From Bryoerythrophyllum caledonicum (lineage: Eukaryota > Streptophyta > Bryopsida > Pottiales > Pottiaceae): a DNA stretch of 64,000 nucleotides. Location: assembly GCA_963971425.1 (NCBI GenBank), contig OZ020517.1, positions 10,542,501 to 10,606,500 on the forward strand, given 5' to 3'. The position numbers and the translations under genes are program-made. The notes below the pieces were generated by a model. It saw only the letters and a program-made list of their open reading frames with translations. It searched no databases and was not told where the DNA came from. This document shows positions 36,669 through 48,667 of this stretch, in pieces. The number at the start of each line of letters is the position of its first letter. Within the stretch, counting starts at the first letter, position 1.

Positions 36669-36945
36669 TGGCCAGGGCGAATTGACCCCCTCGTTGGGAC
36701 TTACCCGAGGGGGCCATGAGGTGGTGAGGCCAAACGTGGCCCCTATTTTGTTTTTGGATGGGGCCCTATTTGTAGCAATGGAGGGCTCTCCAGGGTTAAC
36801 AATAGCCGCAAGTCCCAAATTTGTCCAAAAAATCCAAAAAAGCCTCTCCACACCCAAAATAGGAGGGCCAGAAAATGACCCCATGCAATTAAGACGGGGC
36901 CCACCTCGGGTAAGTCCCAGCGAGGGGGTCGATTCGCCCTAGCCC
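36669..36945. mobile_element. hAT-like MITE, 277 bp
   Basis: Long inverted termini (AGGGCGAATTGACCCCCTCG at left and CGAGGGGGTCGATTCGCCCT at right, about 40 bp in all) are flanked by the 8-bp direct repeat TTTCGGCA (36661-36668 and 36946-36953). An 8-bp duplication with short non-coding inverted-repeat DNA fits a hAT-type MITE. Confidence 0.72.
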
Positions 36946-36953
36946 TTTCGGCA

Positions 36954-38149
36954 CCTCTATGTTGAAAGAATTATTCTTCTTTGATACACTGATTCGGACA
37001 CAATAAGTATCACATAAATATTACATGGGTGTTACCTAGGCATTATACATGTAGCAAATTGACATTACATGGGTATTCACCTAAATAAAAAAAAAAGTCC
37101 AAAATTTTGGACAACTCTCCAATTTGATTTAATTATGTACAAGGGTAATATAATATTGTAAACACTACAAGTTGGGCCTTGAAAAGTTCCGGTCAAATGC
37201 TCTTGGGTCATGGATCAATCACATCGGAACTTGCCCATGTTGCATTCTGTTGGGAAACGCAGTTGACCCAAACATGGGCTTCTATGTGATCCCAAATATC
37301 AAGGATTTTCATGGTTATCTATGGCTTTAATACTTGGTGTACAAGATGTGGCCATCATGTGTTTAAAATGATACTAGGGATGTATACTACACACGAGATA
37401 ATCAACCATTGTATGGTCATTGTCTCGACTAGTTGAGTCATAATTTCATGTGGGATGCACAAGAAGGGGCAATACGAGCTTTCTCCATCATAAGCATGCT
37501 TTGACGTGATCTCATGCCAGTGATATGGCAGATGGAAAGATTCAACGCATCCTAGAGTCAATTCACATGACGTATAAGTCAGGAGCCAGCAATATGCTCT
37601 TTTATACTGATCACTGGAGTTTTTATTTCTTTTGACTTTTTGTAATTACAATAAAGTAATAGTGCAATACTAACTACTTAACTAATGTAATATTTATTTT
37701 ACTGACTATGATTTTTTTAAGTAAGAGTGCGGAACTTAAGAAGGGGTAAATCTTTGAATACCCACGGCCCCTTGAATAGGTTTTTCCATTCTGTTTTTAT
37801 CTTTTAATAGTTTAGGAACTTTTTATCCGAGAGAGAATGGAGGTGATCATGGTGAGTCATGCACAAATGGCTGCCTTTGCAGAGCACCAGTTGTCTCAAC
37901 ATAATGGCTGCTTCTACCATTCTTATACCGCCAGAATCATGGAGTTCCACATCTGTAAAGAAAGTGCATGCAGGTCGTAGGAGGTAGGCCGAAATCCTAC
38001 AAGAAAACAACACTACAATTCAAACAAGTCATGGGTTCACTTTATAACTCTGCTTAGTGTGGACCACATTGCTTGGAGAAATGTATGTTATTTGAAAATC
38101 CTTATGTATGCTTTTCATACCTTTATACATATCGTGTTTTTCTCATTTA
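36954..38149. other. Gene-free; one diverged dispersed repeat
   Basis: Near 36990-37080 the sequence GGACACAATAAGTATCAC with ACATTACATGGGTATTCACC recurs in diverged form at about 41275-41360. Otherwise I see nothing supportable. Confidence 0.4.
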
Positions 38150-39014
38150 TTAACCCTGAACCCTTAAAGGGCCATTCAACCCTTGGGGGACGATTTTGAT
38201 TTCCTTTTTTTAATAAATTTTTATACTGGATTGTCCTTCATAATTTTATTACTATTTTTGGATTCATGGTTTGAAAGTTAGTACCACTCAAAGTTAGAAT
38301 TGGAAACTCTGAGTAGCTCCAAGTTTCTATTGACATTAAGATTTTTCATACATGTAGAAAATATTACCTTCTTTGAAGATGTCAAAAAATATTTCTTGTC
38401 TTTAGTGCGAAAAAACATTTAAACTCAAGTCAAACATTTTTACATATGTCGGGCAAGCAGGAAAAAAAAACTTCATCTTTTCTGCATAAACCTAGAGATC
38501 TTCATATTTTTCACTTTTTATTTTTTCAACAACAATGTGTGATGAGAACCTTCTTGTTGACCGTTCGGATTATCATTCTCAAACATATGACCTTAAAAAA
38601 AAAACAGAACATGAAATGGCATTTATTTAACCTCCACTCTCTGCACACTTGTTTTGAATACCGCTTCTGTACCTCTAAAAATTGGTGTGTAGGGAAATAA
38701 CATCATGTTCAAGACAATGGTAATGGATTTAGACCTTGTGTAGTGAAAAAATCTATTACCAAGTGAAGTCAAATTTGTTGATCCATTGGTTGCAAGGAAG
38801 AATGTGAACCATTCGCTTGACTTCAAACACTGTAATCTTTCAATCCGTGTGGTCAAAGTTTTTGAATTTTTGTGAGTATATAACTTAGTAATTCTTAATT
38901 GAGATCCTACAGTCAAAAATATAAATGTAATGATTTGTTTCCTTCCTTACTCATTGCACTAGAATCAATTAGTGCAACTTTAGTGTGAAATTGCCACGGT
39001 CCTTCAGGGGTTAA
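38150..39014. mobile_element. TTAA-flanked element, reverse orientation
   Basis: It starts TTAACCCTGAACCCTTAAAG and ends CGGTCCTTCAGGGGTTAA, about 865 bp. Its left part is the reverse complement of the right part of the 21382 and 35351 copies, so it lies in the other orientation. Confidence 0.7.
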
Positions 39015-39739
39015 AGGCCCAAGGCAATTTCGAGAGATCAAAACAAGTTATAATTAATCGCCACGTCCCATATAAATGAAAAATATATGGATCTATATAA
39101 AATCATAGAAGGAAACCATTTGTTACCGCCACTCTAGCTACATTGAAATTTGGCCGCCGCCAACAACCCAAAAATGGAAGGGAAAAAAAAACAAAAAACA
39201 CGTCCCTTAATTTTAATCTTCACCACTGCATGGACATGCATTGGATTAGAAACCAAGTTCAAACACTCAATCCCCCACAACTAATTTCCAAGTAGTTTCC
39301 AAACCCCCATTAATGAACCCTAGACTTTATTAGCAAAAAAATCCACCTTGTTTTAGAACCCCTTTGGCGCATTAATCTAGAGAGAATCTCATCTAGATAC
39401 AATAATGGGTTAAAACCACAAGAGTTTTCTAAGAATCATAAAATAAATACCATAAAATAAGTGGCGTCCGTTACGTTGATTATCCTTTTGGGATTCCTTT
39501 TGGGAGTTGGGGCTTTGCATCGGTTGAGGAGAAGTGAGCTGGCTGGACTGTTTCCATCTTCTGAAATCTACGGCTGGAGTAGATTCGCTTGACCATCATC
39601 TAGGGGAGTGGTACATTTGTCTTGCCTTTGTTGACGTTGTCAATGTGGCTTCCCAAAAGAGAGATAACAAAAAGTTACCATGTCCTAAGGGGAGGGTAAA
39701 ATCATTTTTATTTTATTTTTTCTATTTATTTTTACGGGC
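39015..39739. other. Gene-free stretch
   Basis: AT-rich; no supported feature. The phrase CTACGGCTGGAGTAGATTC near 39569 recurs near 54846, a small shared repeat. Confidence 0.35.
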
Positions 39740-40133
39740 TTAACCCTAAAGAACCGAGACTATGTTTCACCAAGACCACCTGAAAAAAGTCTCTCTAAGA
39801 TGAGATGTTGCGAGGGTAATTGAAATACCACAAACAAGTGAAGGATTTTCTTCGTCCATAGGATTTTCAAGTGGAACATAACAAAAAGACACTATTATTT
39901 TTCGTTTTGTGGATTTTGACGGCATTGATTGTTGATACATGAATTTTAAAAAGTGCAACATGTTTTTTTTCTTCCTTGTGCGGGTTTTTTTTTTTTTTTT
40001 TCTTCCTCCCAACAAAACTACTACTTATCCACATCTCCAATATAATTTTTGGAAATTCAGAAATTGACATAAGGTGTGAGCTCCAGGAAATCACGAGAAG
40101 CCCACCTTGAGACTTTTGGTCCTCAGGAGTTAT
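39740..40133. mobile_element. Short TTAA-type element, second subfamily
   Basis: It starts TTAACCCTAAAGAACCGAGA and ends TTGGTCCTCAGGAGTTAT, with the right TTAA worn. The interior (ACTATGTTTCACCAAGACC, AAGATGAGATG) matches the left part of the copy at 22663. A poly-T run lies near its centre. Confidence 0.6.
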
Positions 40134-42017
40134 AGTTTAATTTGAGTTGTGAAATTGACACTCTCTACATGGGAATAAAACAGCCCTTGCCATAATTTAA
40201 GCAACTTGTGAGCGTGTTGCATTTTCTGAAAAAAAAAACAAAAAAAAACACACATGCATGTTTAAGTATGAAGATGAACTCTTGGATGATCTACAAGAAA
40301 ATATGCTGATGAGCAAGACGAATGTTATCATGAAGTCTGGAAAAGTTTGCCGTATTGAAATCCCGCAAACATTGTTCTTGAACGAAAACTACCAGCAAAT
40401 CTCATTTTGTTGTTGCCAACACAGACAAAACCTTGTGCCAAAATTGTGGACAAGGAGTTTCAGAAAACCAAATAAAAAAGCTGGCATTATTCTTTTATAT
40501 GGAAGTGCAAAATAATATTAAAGACAATGTATCATACCCAAAATTTGCTTTTTGCATTGATGGGAATTAAAAAGAAAAGTACACTACATAACATTAATTA
40601 GCTGGATAAACCTTCCGTGAATCCCTTTTGTGATGGTAGCAAATCTTGGGCATGATTGAGTTATTTCCTAAATTCTACTTCTATTGTAAGTAATTTGTAG
40701 CTAAAGTTAATCGCAAGAAGAGGAGCTCACTTGATGGATTCCTCAAGTTATTCTTTTTTAATAAGGTCCTGATCTTTCTTCTCAGTCTTCTAATTTATAC
40801 CCCCACTGTTGCATTTTGGACTTAGGTAGTTATTGTTAGGCTAAACAGTCTATAGTAATAAAGCACAATGGGCGGCTTGAATCCCCATACCAACTAGTCA
40901 TCAATATCATCATCATTCATTTGCATATACTGTACAAAGGACCACCACATCATGGGGATTGGAAATAGGCGTCTGTTATGCCATATCTAGCATTTGCCAG
41001 AAAAATAGTACGGTGGAATCCCATATATTTTTATTCATAGTGTACTTCCGCTTTTATTACTTTGCGCTTTTCTTTTCAAGGGATGGAGTTGTGTCAAGAA
41101 ACAACACAAATGATATCGTGGAGGGAGAGGGAGTGTAGTTATGCGGAGTTGAATTTCTAATTGCATGCAACTTTCGAGTTGTTCTGCGTGAAAGTTTCTC
41201 CTAGGAAAAAGTAGTACGGTACGCGATGGTCACTTTCATCCGGAGTAGTTATTTTTTCAAGAACGTAGTGGTTTGGACACAATGGGTATCACCTGTGCAT
41301 TACATTGACATCACATAGGCATTACACATGTACCACCTTGACATTACATGGGAATCACCTAGATAAATCTCTTGTTTTTTCCAAAAAAAATTGGACATTT
41401 TCTAAGAAATTATGTATAAAAGTGACCATCGTGTAGGACAAACCAATTTTTTTCCTTTGGCTGATGAAGTGGGTGATAACCTACCCTCCCATATGATCCT
41501 AAAGGAATGGATAGAGATGAATGGGGGTCATACCCTCCCCGTTTCCTCAACATCTAGGCTTTAGGATTGGATCAAAACTTAGTGTTTAAGGTTTAAGGTT
41601 TTAGGATTTAAACAGGGTCATGGAAACATGCAAGTGAACGGGGCCGTAGGGACAGTGAGTGAGATGACCCCAACCATTTGCGTCCATCACCTGGGGGGCA
41701 ACAAGGGGGTCATTCCACCGTGGCCCCTATACCAATAATAATCATCTTATTTTGATTTAATTTTTCTGGCATGATAAGCTATTTAAGAGCCAATTAAACT
41801 TGCTTCCTCCTAGTTTAGTCCACTACACTAAAATTTATGTCTAGTGTAGTGTTACGATATGATTTGAAAGCACTATAATTGTTTACCTTTGATGAAGATT
41901 TTTTTGTGAGAGCACAACTATCTATCCTACTCAAAGAGGGTGATCATCATCAACATTGTTTGTAAAAATATTCATCAAAAGTTAAAACTTATAGCATTTA
42001 TAACTCATTTACTGTGC
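40134..42017. other. Gene-free stretch
   Basis: It contains a diverged copy of the 36990 repeat (about 41275-41360) and a G-rich patch near 41480-41720 (GATGACCCCAACC, GGGGGGCAAC). I found no gene. Confidence 0.4.
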
Positions 42018-42247
42018 TTAATCCCTTTTAAGGACGACACCTGCGACTTGACTTGGAAGATGCCACAAGTGAGTACATTTCATTGCCACTAATCACTACA
42101 TCATCTACACAATGGGTACATTTCATCTTGACTATACCAAGGAACTCAAATTAGGTTGCGAATCAAACAGAGATGAAGTATCGGTCCACGAATTCACAAA
42201 TTACTCCAAAAGTGACCACCTGAGGGTCTCTCGTCCCTAAAGGTTAA
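42018..42247. mobile_element. Short TTAA-flanked element, 230 bp
   Basis: It starts TTAATCCCTTTTAAGGACGA and ends TCTCGTCCCTAAAGGTTAA. It keeps the family ends in a much shorter body whose text resembles 34030-34260 rather than the long copies. Confidence 0.55.
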
Positions 42248-42982
42248 TACTAAATCTCAATTAGGTCCAAGATGACCCTAAACTACCAGGCTGAAGGTAG
42301 GTGATAACCAAAATCTTATATCTCCAAATGGAGTGGTTGCAGGTTCAATCCCTAGCCGTAAAATCCTCACTCCACTTGATGGCATTGCCATAAGTTGCCA
42401 ATGTAGCAACTCGTGTGTACCAATAAGAAAAAATGAACTAAATCTCAATTTTAGTGTAGTCTCTGTTCCCCCCATGGATTTGGTGCCAAAATAAAAAACC
42501 TTGACCAGTAACAATTTATTTACCGAAAGCAGCTGCAAATCCCTTGACCCACTCATCCACAAACGCCGAAAGAAATCTACCACGTCTCTAGATACATTGC
42601 GAGGAATTGTGCTCCAAGTGTAGATCCCACGAACGTCCCGGTTTTGGGTTCCCGGCGTGGTTTTCGGTTCTCTTCCTCAGCTGCTGCCGCCCGGATTCTT
42701 CATGCTTTGTAGCTCAGCTCGAGAGAGCTCTAGACACACTCTCCCTCAAGTCCAAAGCCGGAGCAAGCCCGAATCGGAATTGCGCTTTCGCCGCCATAGC
42801 CGAGGACAGGTCGGAATCTGGCCGCTTTAAGAGATTAGGTGGAAAATCATTGGCGAGGAGCCTCACATTGGAGTGATGCGCCAGGAATTGATGTCAGTTG
42901 GTGAGCAGCAGGGAAGGAATGAGCGTGGGGATTGTGGACTGAAGCGAATGGTGGAGTGGGGAGGGGGAGGACTTGGTGAGGA

Positions 42983-45294
42983 ATGGTAGACGATAGATGG
43001 AGAGAGATGGGGGTGGTTATGGCGACGAATTACACGTCGCATGAGGAGGAGATGGTGGCGATGGGGGTGCCGGAGGCGATGGGGAGCTTCCTGTCGCTTC
43101 TGTTCATCTTCGTGGTGGGCGTGACGACGGGGCTGTGGTGGAAGACGCAGCAGAGGGAGGAGGACGAGGTTCGGGATTTGGTGGTGGTGGAGGCGCAGAC
43201 GGCCCCGAGTAGCAGCAGTCCGCGCGTGTTGCGAACGTCGTCGGCCGTGGGGGCTATCCGCGAGTACACGCGGGGGGAGATTGAGGAGGTGACGGAGAGT
43301 TTCCGGGTGGAGCTCGGGAAGGGCGGGCAGGGCGTGGTGTACCTGGGGAGGGAGGGGGAGCGGTTGCTCGCGGTGAAGCGTTTGCAGAAGGGGACGAACG
43401 TGCTGCACCTGCACAACGTGCTGGAGAATCGCAGCCAGGAGGTTGTGGAGAAGGAATTTTGGGCGGAGCTCAACACTATCAGTCGTTTGCACCACCGCAA
43501 CTTGGTGGCGCTTCTGGGATTCTGTATCGAGGAAGACGACCTGTTTCTCGTGTATGAGTACATGGCGAACGGGTCGCTGGACCAGCTCCTGCACAGGGAC
43601 GGCGGGGGCGAGAGGTGCTTGGATTGGAAGGCGCGCATGCGGTGCGCGGCGGAGGTGGCGCAGGGGCTGGAGTATCTGCACAGCCACGCGAATCCGTCGC
43701 TGGTGCACCGGGACATTAAATCCGGGAACATCCTCTTTGATGATGAGATGCAAGCGAAGATTGCCGACTTCGGGCTGAGCAAGCCGCTCCGCGCGGATCA
43801 CCAGGTGACTGTCTCCACGCGAGTGCGCGGCACGCACGGTTACGTCGACCCCGTGTACCTCATCAATGGCGTGCCGTGCGACAAGAATGATGTGTACAGC
43901 TACGGCGTGGTGCTGCTCGAGCTCATCACGGGCCGGCGCGCCATCCAGCAGCGGGTCAGCCTGGTCACCTGGTGCAAGGACTTTCTCGACATCGAGGAGC
44001 CCGTGATGCGCCACTTGCTGCCGCGGATGGTGGATAGTCGCATTAGCCCCGCGGACGTCTCCTACGAGCAGCTCTTCGACGTCGTCAAAGTCGCGCAGAT
44101 GTGCGTCGAGGACCGCCAGGAGCACCGCCCCTCCATGAAGGACGTCGTCGTGTGGCTCCACAACGCCAATTGCAAGGACTACTCCAGCTCCGAAAGCTCC
44201 ATCGACGTAAGTAGTTTTCTCTCCATCCGACCTCGGTTTAGTAAAATTGCGACTAGGTTTTGATTGTTGTTTTCTGCAGACCACGCTGGATTTGACGTTC
44301 AGCAACGGCTCCACCTTCAGCTCCTTCACGGACCGCTCCCTCGCCGCGTCCTCGATCTACGCGCGCAGTGGCAGCGGGTAAGGCTTCCCTCCCTCACACC
44401 AAACCCAAACACCCCTTCTTCTCACACAAAAACCCTCAAAAAAACAATTTCTCGTCACACAAAAACCCCAACATTCTCGCAGGAAGCCTTCAAAAAGAAA
44501 TCTCTCTTAAGCGAAACCGTAACATTCTCGCTCACCTTCAAATCTTCCACATTGCTAACTCGATTTTCCTTCAGCATTCCGACGTACGAGATCAAGGGCA
44601 ACACGATTCTGGTGAAGTGCACGGTGGGCAGCAACCAGCGGCTGGCGCTGCGCTGCAAGATCTGGCCGACGCCCAAGAACTTTGGGTTGAACAAGATCGA
44701 GGCGACGCTCAACGGCGCCTTTCTGTGGAAGAAGGGCCTGTGGTGGTACAACGCCAAGAGCCGGCGCGAGTTCTCCATCGAGGACGAGATCAAGCTGGTC
44801 GCTGAGTGGAATGTCACTCTGCGAACCCCCGCGCTTCTCAGCAAACACCCACTTCCGCCCAACGACCCGCGCCGCAACCAGGGCCCGTTCTGTGTGGAGT
44901 ATCTGGCCATCAAGACCGAGGATGGCCGCGTCTTGATCGAGTATTCGGGCGATCGCTCGCCTCTTCTCGAACCTCCGGTACGTCAATGATCTTTCATCAA
45001 ACTTCTCAACCCTGTCCGGAGTTTTCACCCCCTCTTTCCACTCCTCGTTCTTCACCAAAGTCTTAGCTGTCATTGAAAGAGTTTCTACCGCGCCTTTCTC
45101 TCTTTTCGTTGAGCTGTTAGTTTGTGAGAGATGAATGTAATGCGAACGTGAATTCCCTTGCGTAGGCGCCGAGAAGGAAGAGCTTTGCGTACAAGGGAGG
45201 ACACAGGACTTGTGATGTTCCTTGGCCACCCAATGCAGACAATCAGAGCGGCCAGATAGTGTGCTGTGCCGTGCCTTGGGCGGCCGCCGCCTAG
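42983..45294 (+). CDS. Membrane receptor-like kinase with a novel C-terminal region
   Basis: Exons 42983-44206, 44280-44377, 44575-44977 and 45166-45294 (all GT-AG, phases agree) give 617 residues. Residues 1-33 are short and acidic with no signal peptide; 34-53 (GSFLSLLFIFVVGVTTGLWW) are a membrane span; 105-395 form a Ser/Thr kinase of the plant RLK/Pelle group. Visible motifs: LGKGGQGVVY loop, Lys132 in LLAVKRL, HRDIKSGN (242-249, an RD kinase), DFGLS at 262 and GTHGYVDPVYL activation-loop end. All catalytic residues are present, so it is probably active. The tail (about 409-617) holds a Ser/Thr-rich linker, then about 135 residues with many beta-strand-like stretches (KGNTILVKCTVGSNQRLALR, AFLWKKGLWWYNAKSRREFS, GPFCVEYLAIKTEDGRVLIE) that I do not recognise, then a basic Cys-containing end. 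RLKs normally carry such a module outside the cell at the N-terminus. Confidence 0.88.
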
Positions 45295-46607
45295 CCGTGT
45301 TCAACGTAAGTCATGATCTAGAGAAGCAGCCGGATCACACATAAGAGAGAGAAAGTAAAGATCTAGAGAATACCCGGATCAAACATGAGAGAGAGAGAGC
45401 CATATGTAACGTTTCAGCAAGACACCCCTTGTTTTCATTACTCTTTTCTCACTCGAACTAGTTCGGAGAGCTCGGTGATCGGTCCTTCGAAGTCGTCCTG
45501 AGTTTCACCCACCACTCTGAGCTTGGTGGTGTTATCCTTCGATTGTAACTTTGGTGGTGGTCTCTAAACTTAAGCTGAAGTAGTTTGAGAGTGAGATCAA
45601 CCCCGATGAATATTAGCTGCTTTTCGCTCCTGTGAGCTGATTTTAAGATGATGCTCTTGCATTGACTGAGCCACCAAGCTCTTCTATTGTTGTAGTAACT
45701 CGTTAGAAGGAGGGGATATCTTATCCAAGGGAAAGGTGTGGAGTGTTCTGTATTGGAATGCAATCTTCTATAGCTGAGTGAGTCTCAACTAAGTTTCTCG
45801 AGGGTTTTGGCAGAAGGAGGGCTCACACACCAGGACGAGGTCAGGCTCAGGCTCAGGCGGAAACGGACGGCGGCAGAGCCTCAACACACGGAGATCCAGG
45901 CGCTCAACCTCTCTAGAGTGGCATTGATCATCAAGGGCACCAGGATTATAGCAGTGGCAGTTCAACAAATGTGGATAACCATAACAGGCATGTGACAACA
46001 CTTCAATGGTCCTGGAACCTGGAGCTAGAAGGAAACTATTCTAGCAAGCCACAGACTCTTCAAAATTCAGGTAAGTAATCGGGGTTTGAAGTTCCCATAG
46101 AAAAGAGAGTAGCACCTGTCATTTTGACCAGAGTATGTTTGGGATGGTCCTTTCTACCGGCGTGAAGTAAGAGTCTGCTACTACATAGGTAGGAGGCAGA
46201 GACCAGGTTGGTATCTTTGTAAAATGCTATGGTGTAGTTTCATGAAGAGAGATGTACAGTCGGTTCAGATTCACCAAGTTGTACGTATGAGAAGGCCTCA
46301 GTAACAACTGGAGGCGACAATTTTTTCAGAGACTCACCAAATGTGTACTGTATCTGTTGCATAACTGCTCTATTTCAAGTCACTTCTTTCAGATGTGCTG
46401 CTCATTTTATGTCCAACTCCAATCTACGCATTTGTTTTCGTCAACTGTGCAAACAAGGTTTGGAGAGAATCGCAGCAATAGCAAACTTAAAAGAGGAGGA
46501 AGTGATTATATCGCTACAATAGTATGACGCAGCATTCAGTTTATGATGTCAGCGCCTGCAAATTATGTCATCTGGTGCCCAAGGTGTTCTTGGGGAGCTG
46601 TGTGATA
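45295..46607. other. 3' flank of the kinase gene, gene-free
   Basis: The first few hundred bases include GAGAGAGAGA tracts and the probable 3' UTR. No further gene is supportable. Confidence 0.4.
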
Positions 46608-47130
46608 GGAGGGTGAGCATCCGGGTGTGTACCGGGTATTGCAGGGGATGTAGCTCAAATGGTAGAGCGCTCGATTCGCATTCGAGAGGCAGGGGGATCG
46701 ATGCCCCCCATCTCCACTCGTACTTTTAATGACCTGTAAGTGTGACAGTAGCAATAGGTGGATGGATGGATTTTTTTCTTCTTTTTCCCCAAGAATACAT
46801 AATTCCTATATAGTTACTCTATTAGCTTGTCACTGTTGAGCTCTGTAAGTTGCCCATTCTATGTCATCGCCCTCGCCTTTCTCCGAACTCATCCAATGTC
46901 CCTTTGTGTTTCGTCCCCCTGCCTATATAATTGCCCTCCAAGCTCTTGATCTCCACCGTTGCCTGCCCCCAAGCTGCTGCTCTGCACCGTTGCCTGCCTC
47001 CAAGCTGTTGCTCTGCACTGTTGCCTGCCTCCAAGCTGCTCTTCTGTACCGTTGCCATCCTCCGAGCTGTCGATCTCCACCGTTGCCTTCCTTCGAGTTG
47101 CCAATCTCTACCGCTGCCTTCTTCTGAGTT
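46608..47130. repeat. Duplicated segment, copy 1 (contains tRNA-Ala)
   Basis: The tRNA and its downstream text (GGTGGATGGATGGATTTTTT, TAATTCCTATATAGTTACTC, CCAATGTCCCTTTGTGTTTC, TATAATTGCCCTCCAAGCT) are found again in the same order at 50008-50480. It is a segmental duplication of about 0.5 kb. Confidence 0.85.
46644..46716 (+). tRNA. tRNA-Ala (CGC)
   Basis: 73 nt cloverleaf: acceptor GGGGATG with CATCTCC, D arm GCTC..GAGC, anticodon stem CTCGA/TCGAG with loop TTCGCAT (anticodon CGC, codon GCG), T stem GGGGG/CCCCC and discriminator A. The T loop reads ATCGATG. No intron. A second copy lies at 50040. Confidence 0.93.
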
Positions 47131-47690
47131 GCCGATTTTACACCGCCACCGATTTCCACCGTTGCGGATTTTACACCGCTGCTGATTTTCACCGCCACTA
47201 ATTTCCACCGCTGCTGATTTTCACCACCACTAATCTCCACCGCTGCTGATTTTCACCGCCACTAATTTCCACCGCTGCTGATTTTCACCGCCACTAATTT
47301 CCACCGCTGCTGATTTTCACCGCCACTAATTTCCACCGCTGCCGATTTTACACCGTTGTCGATTTTACACCGCTACCAATTTTACTCCGCTGTCGATTTT
47401 ACATCGCTACCGATTTTTACCACCACCGATTTCTACCGCTGCCAATCTCTCGGCTACCGATCTCCACCGCTGCCAATCTCTACCGCTACCGATCTCCATT
47501 GCTACCAATCTCCACTGTTGCCGATCTCCACCGCTGCCAATCTCTACCGCTACTGATCTCCATTGCTACCAATCTCCACTGTTGCCGATCTCCACCGCTG
47601 CCGATCTCCACCGCTGCCGATCTCTACCGCTGCCGATCTCCACCGCTGCCGATCTCCACCGCTGCCTTCCTCCAAATTGCCTAACTCCTG
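46930..47690. repeat. C/T-rich minisatellite, CCACCGCTGCCGATCTC units
   Basis: Imperfect units of about 15-20 bases (CTCCACCGCTGCCGATCT; CACCGCTGCTGATTTT with CACCGCCACTAATTTC) run for about 750 bp. Translations in several frames give repeated Pro/Leu/Ser/Thr text and are not credible genes. Confidence 0.85.
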
Positions 47691-47699
47691 CAACGGCTA

Positions 47700-48070
47700 T
47701 GTCTTATCTCTTTCTTTGTCTTCGTTTGTGTTCTTGATCTTCCTCAACAACTATGTTTCATCTCCCTTGTTGTCTTCGTTTGTGTTCTTGATCTCCCTCA
47801 ACAACTATGTTTCATCTCCCTTGTTGTCTTCGTTTGTGTTCTTGATCTCCCTCAACAACTATGTTTCATCTCCCTTGTCTTCGTTTGTGTTCTTGATCTC
47901 CCTCAACAACTATGTTTCATCTCCCTTGTTGTCTTCGTTTGTGTTCTTGATCTCCCTCAACAACTATGTTTCATCTCCCTTGTTGTCTTTGTTTGTGTTC
48001 TTGATTTCCTCCAACGTCTATATCTCATCTCCCTCGTTGTCTTCTTCTATATTCTTGATCTCCTCTGATG
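47700..48070. repeat. 54-bp tandem repeat, about 6 units
   Basis: The unit is TTGTTGTCTTCGTTTGTGTT then CTTGATCTCCCTCAACAACT then ATGTTTCATCTCCC. The central units are almost identical; one is three bases shorter, and the outer ones are diverged. Because 54 is a multiple of three the plus strand stays open (repeating SSFVFLISLNNYVSSPLL), but this looks like a by-product of the repeat. Confidence 0.85.
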
Positions 48071-48076
48071 ACTAGG

Positions 48077-48309
48077 TAATGATCTCGTAAATGTTGTCCC
48101 CAAACTCGTATTCCAAGTTCGCCACAAGTGGCATTCAATTTCTCGGCGTTTAGATGCATCATATAGTCCTCCCTCTTCTTCACATTCTTCTCCTTGATCT
48201 CCGCAATCAGACCCTTCGTGCTCAACACCTTCTTCTCTTGTTGCCAGAAGTGGAAGCTCCAATGGTCCAATGCCTTATACAAGTTCTTCATATATACTTG
48301 CGACCACAT
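48077..48309 (-). other. Unrecognised minus-strand coding-like remnant
   Basis: A minus frame reads YKALDHWSFHFWQQEKKVLS followed by TKGLIAEIKEKNVKKREDYM. Its composition is protein-like, unlike the repeat beside it, but it is short, has no clear start, and I recognise no family. Confidence 0.25.
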
Positions 48310-48477
48310 CTTCTTCCCTTTGATTGCAAGTCGCTCGTGTGAGCTTTGTCACAATACCACAAGTTTGCCTTCAAATTTTCAAATTTTCAAGAGTTTGTTG
48401 GGTTGCTAGAGATTGATCCGCATGACATAATGTACAATGTTTTTTGTGCAAGGTTGTGGCAGAAGGGGGTGCTTGCA

Positions 48478-48666
48478 ATGGCTAGCAATTCTACCCTTAA
48501 ATACCAACGTGTCAATTTGTCTTTTGATGAGAAGAAGAATTTTTTTGAAGTTCACAGAACACAATCAACTTTGAATTATAAAGATCTTGCACAATACATA
48601 GTAAATCATTACGAATTCAAGCTTGTGGATCATACCACCATTTCTAAGATTTTGGGTGCAGAATAA
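48478..48666 (+). pseudogene. CENP-B/Tigger-type HTH fragment
   Basis: The short frame from the ATG at 48478 (62 residues) reads RVNLSFDEKKNFFEVHRTQS, then LNYKDLAQYIVNHYEFKLVD, then HTTISKILG. This fits the N-terminal helix-turn-helix of CENP-B and of pogo/Tigger transposases (L-S-x-x-E-K, D-L-A-x-x-x-x-x-x-F, T-I-S-x-I-L). No DDE catalytic part follows. It is most likely a transposase remnant; a small host DNA-binding protein is a remote alternative. Confidence 0.5.
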
Positions 48667-48667
48667 A

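Noticed and set aside
42607-42876. 89-codon plus-strand frame just before the kinase gene
   Set aside because: It has no in-frame ATG at its start and no recognised domain. It could be an exon of an upstream gene, but I cannot support that from the sequence.
42863-44329. 488-codon open frame on the minus strand
   Set aside because: It is antisense to the kinase gene, whose motifs are unmistakable; the high GC3 of the kinase exon keeps the opposite strand open by chance.
47563-48075. 170-codon frame across the minisatellites
   Set aside because: All of it is repeat translation; it starts and ends within repeat units and has no independent coding signal.
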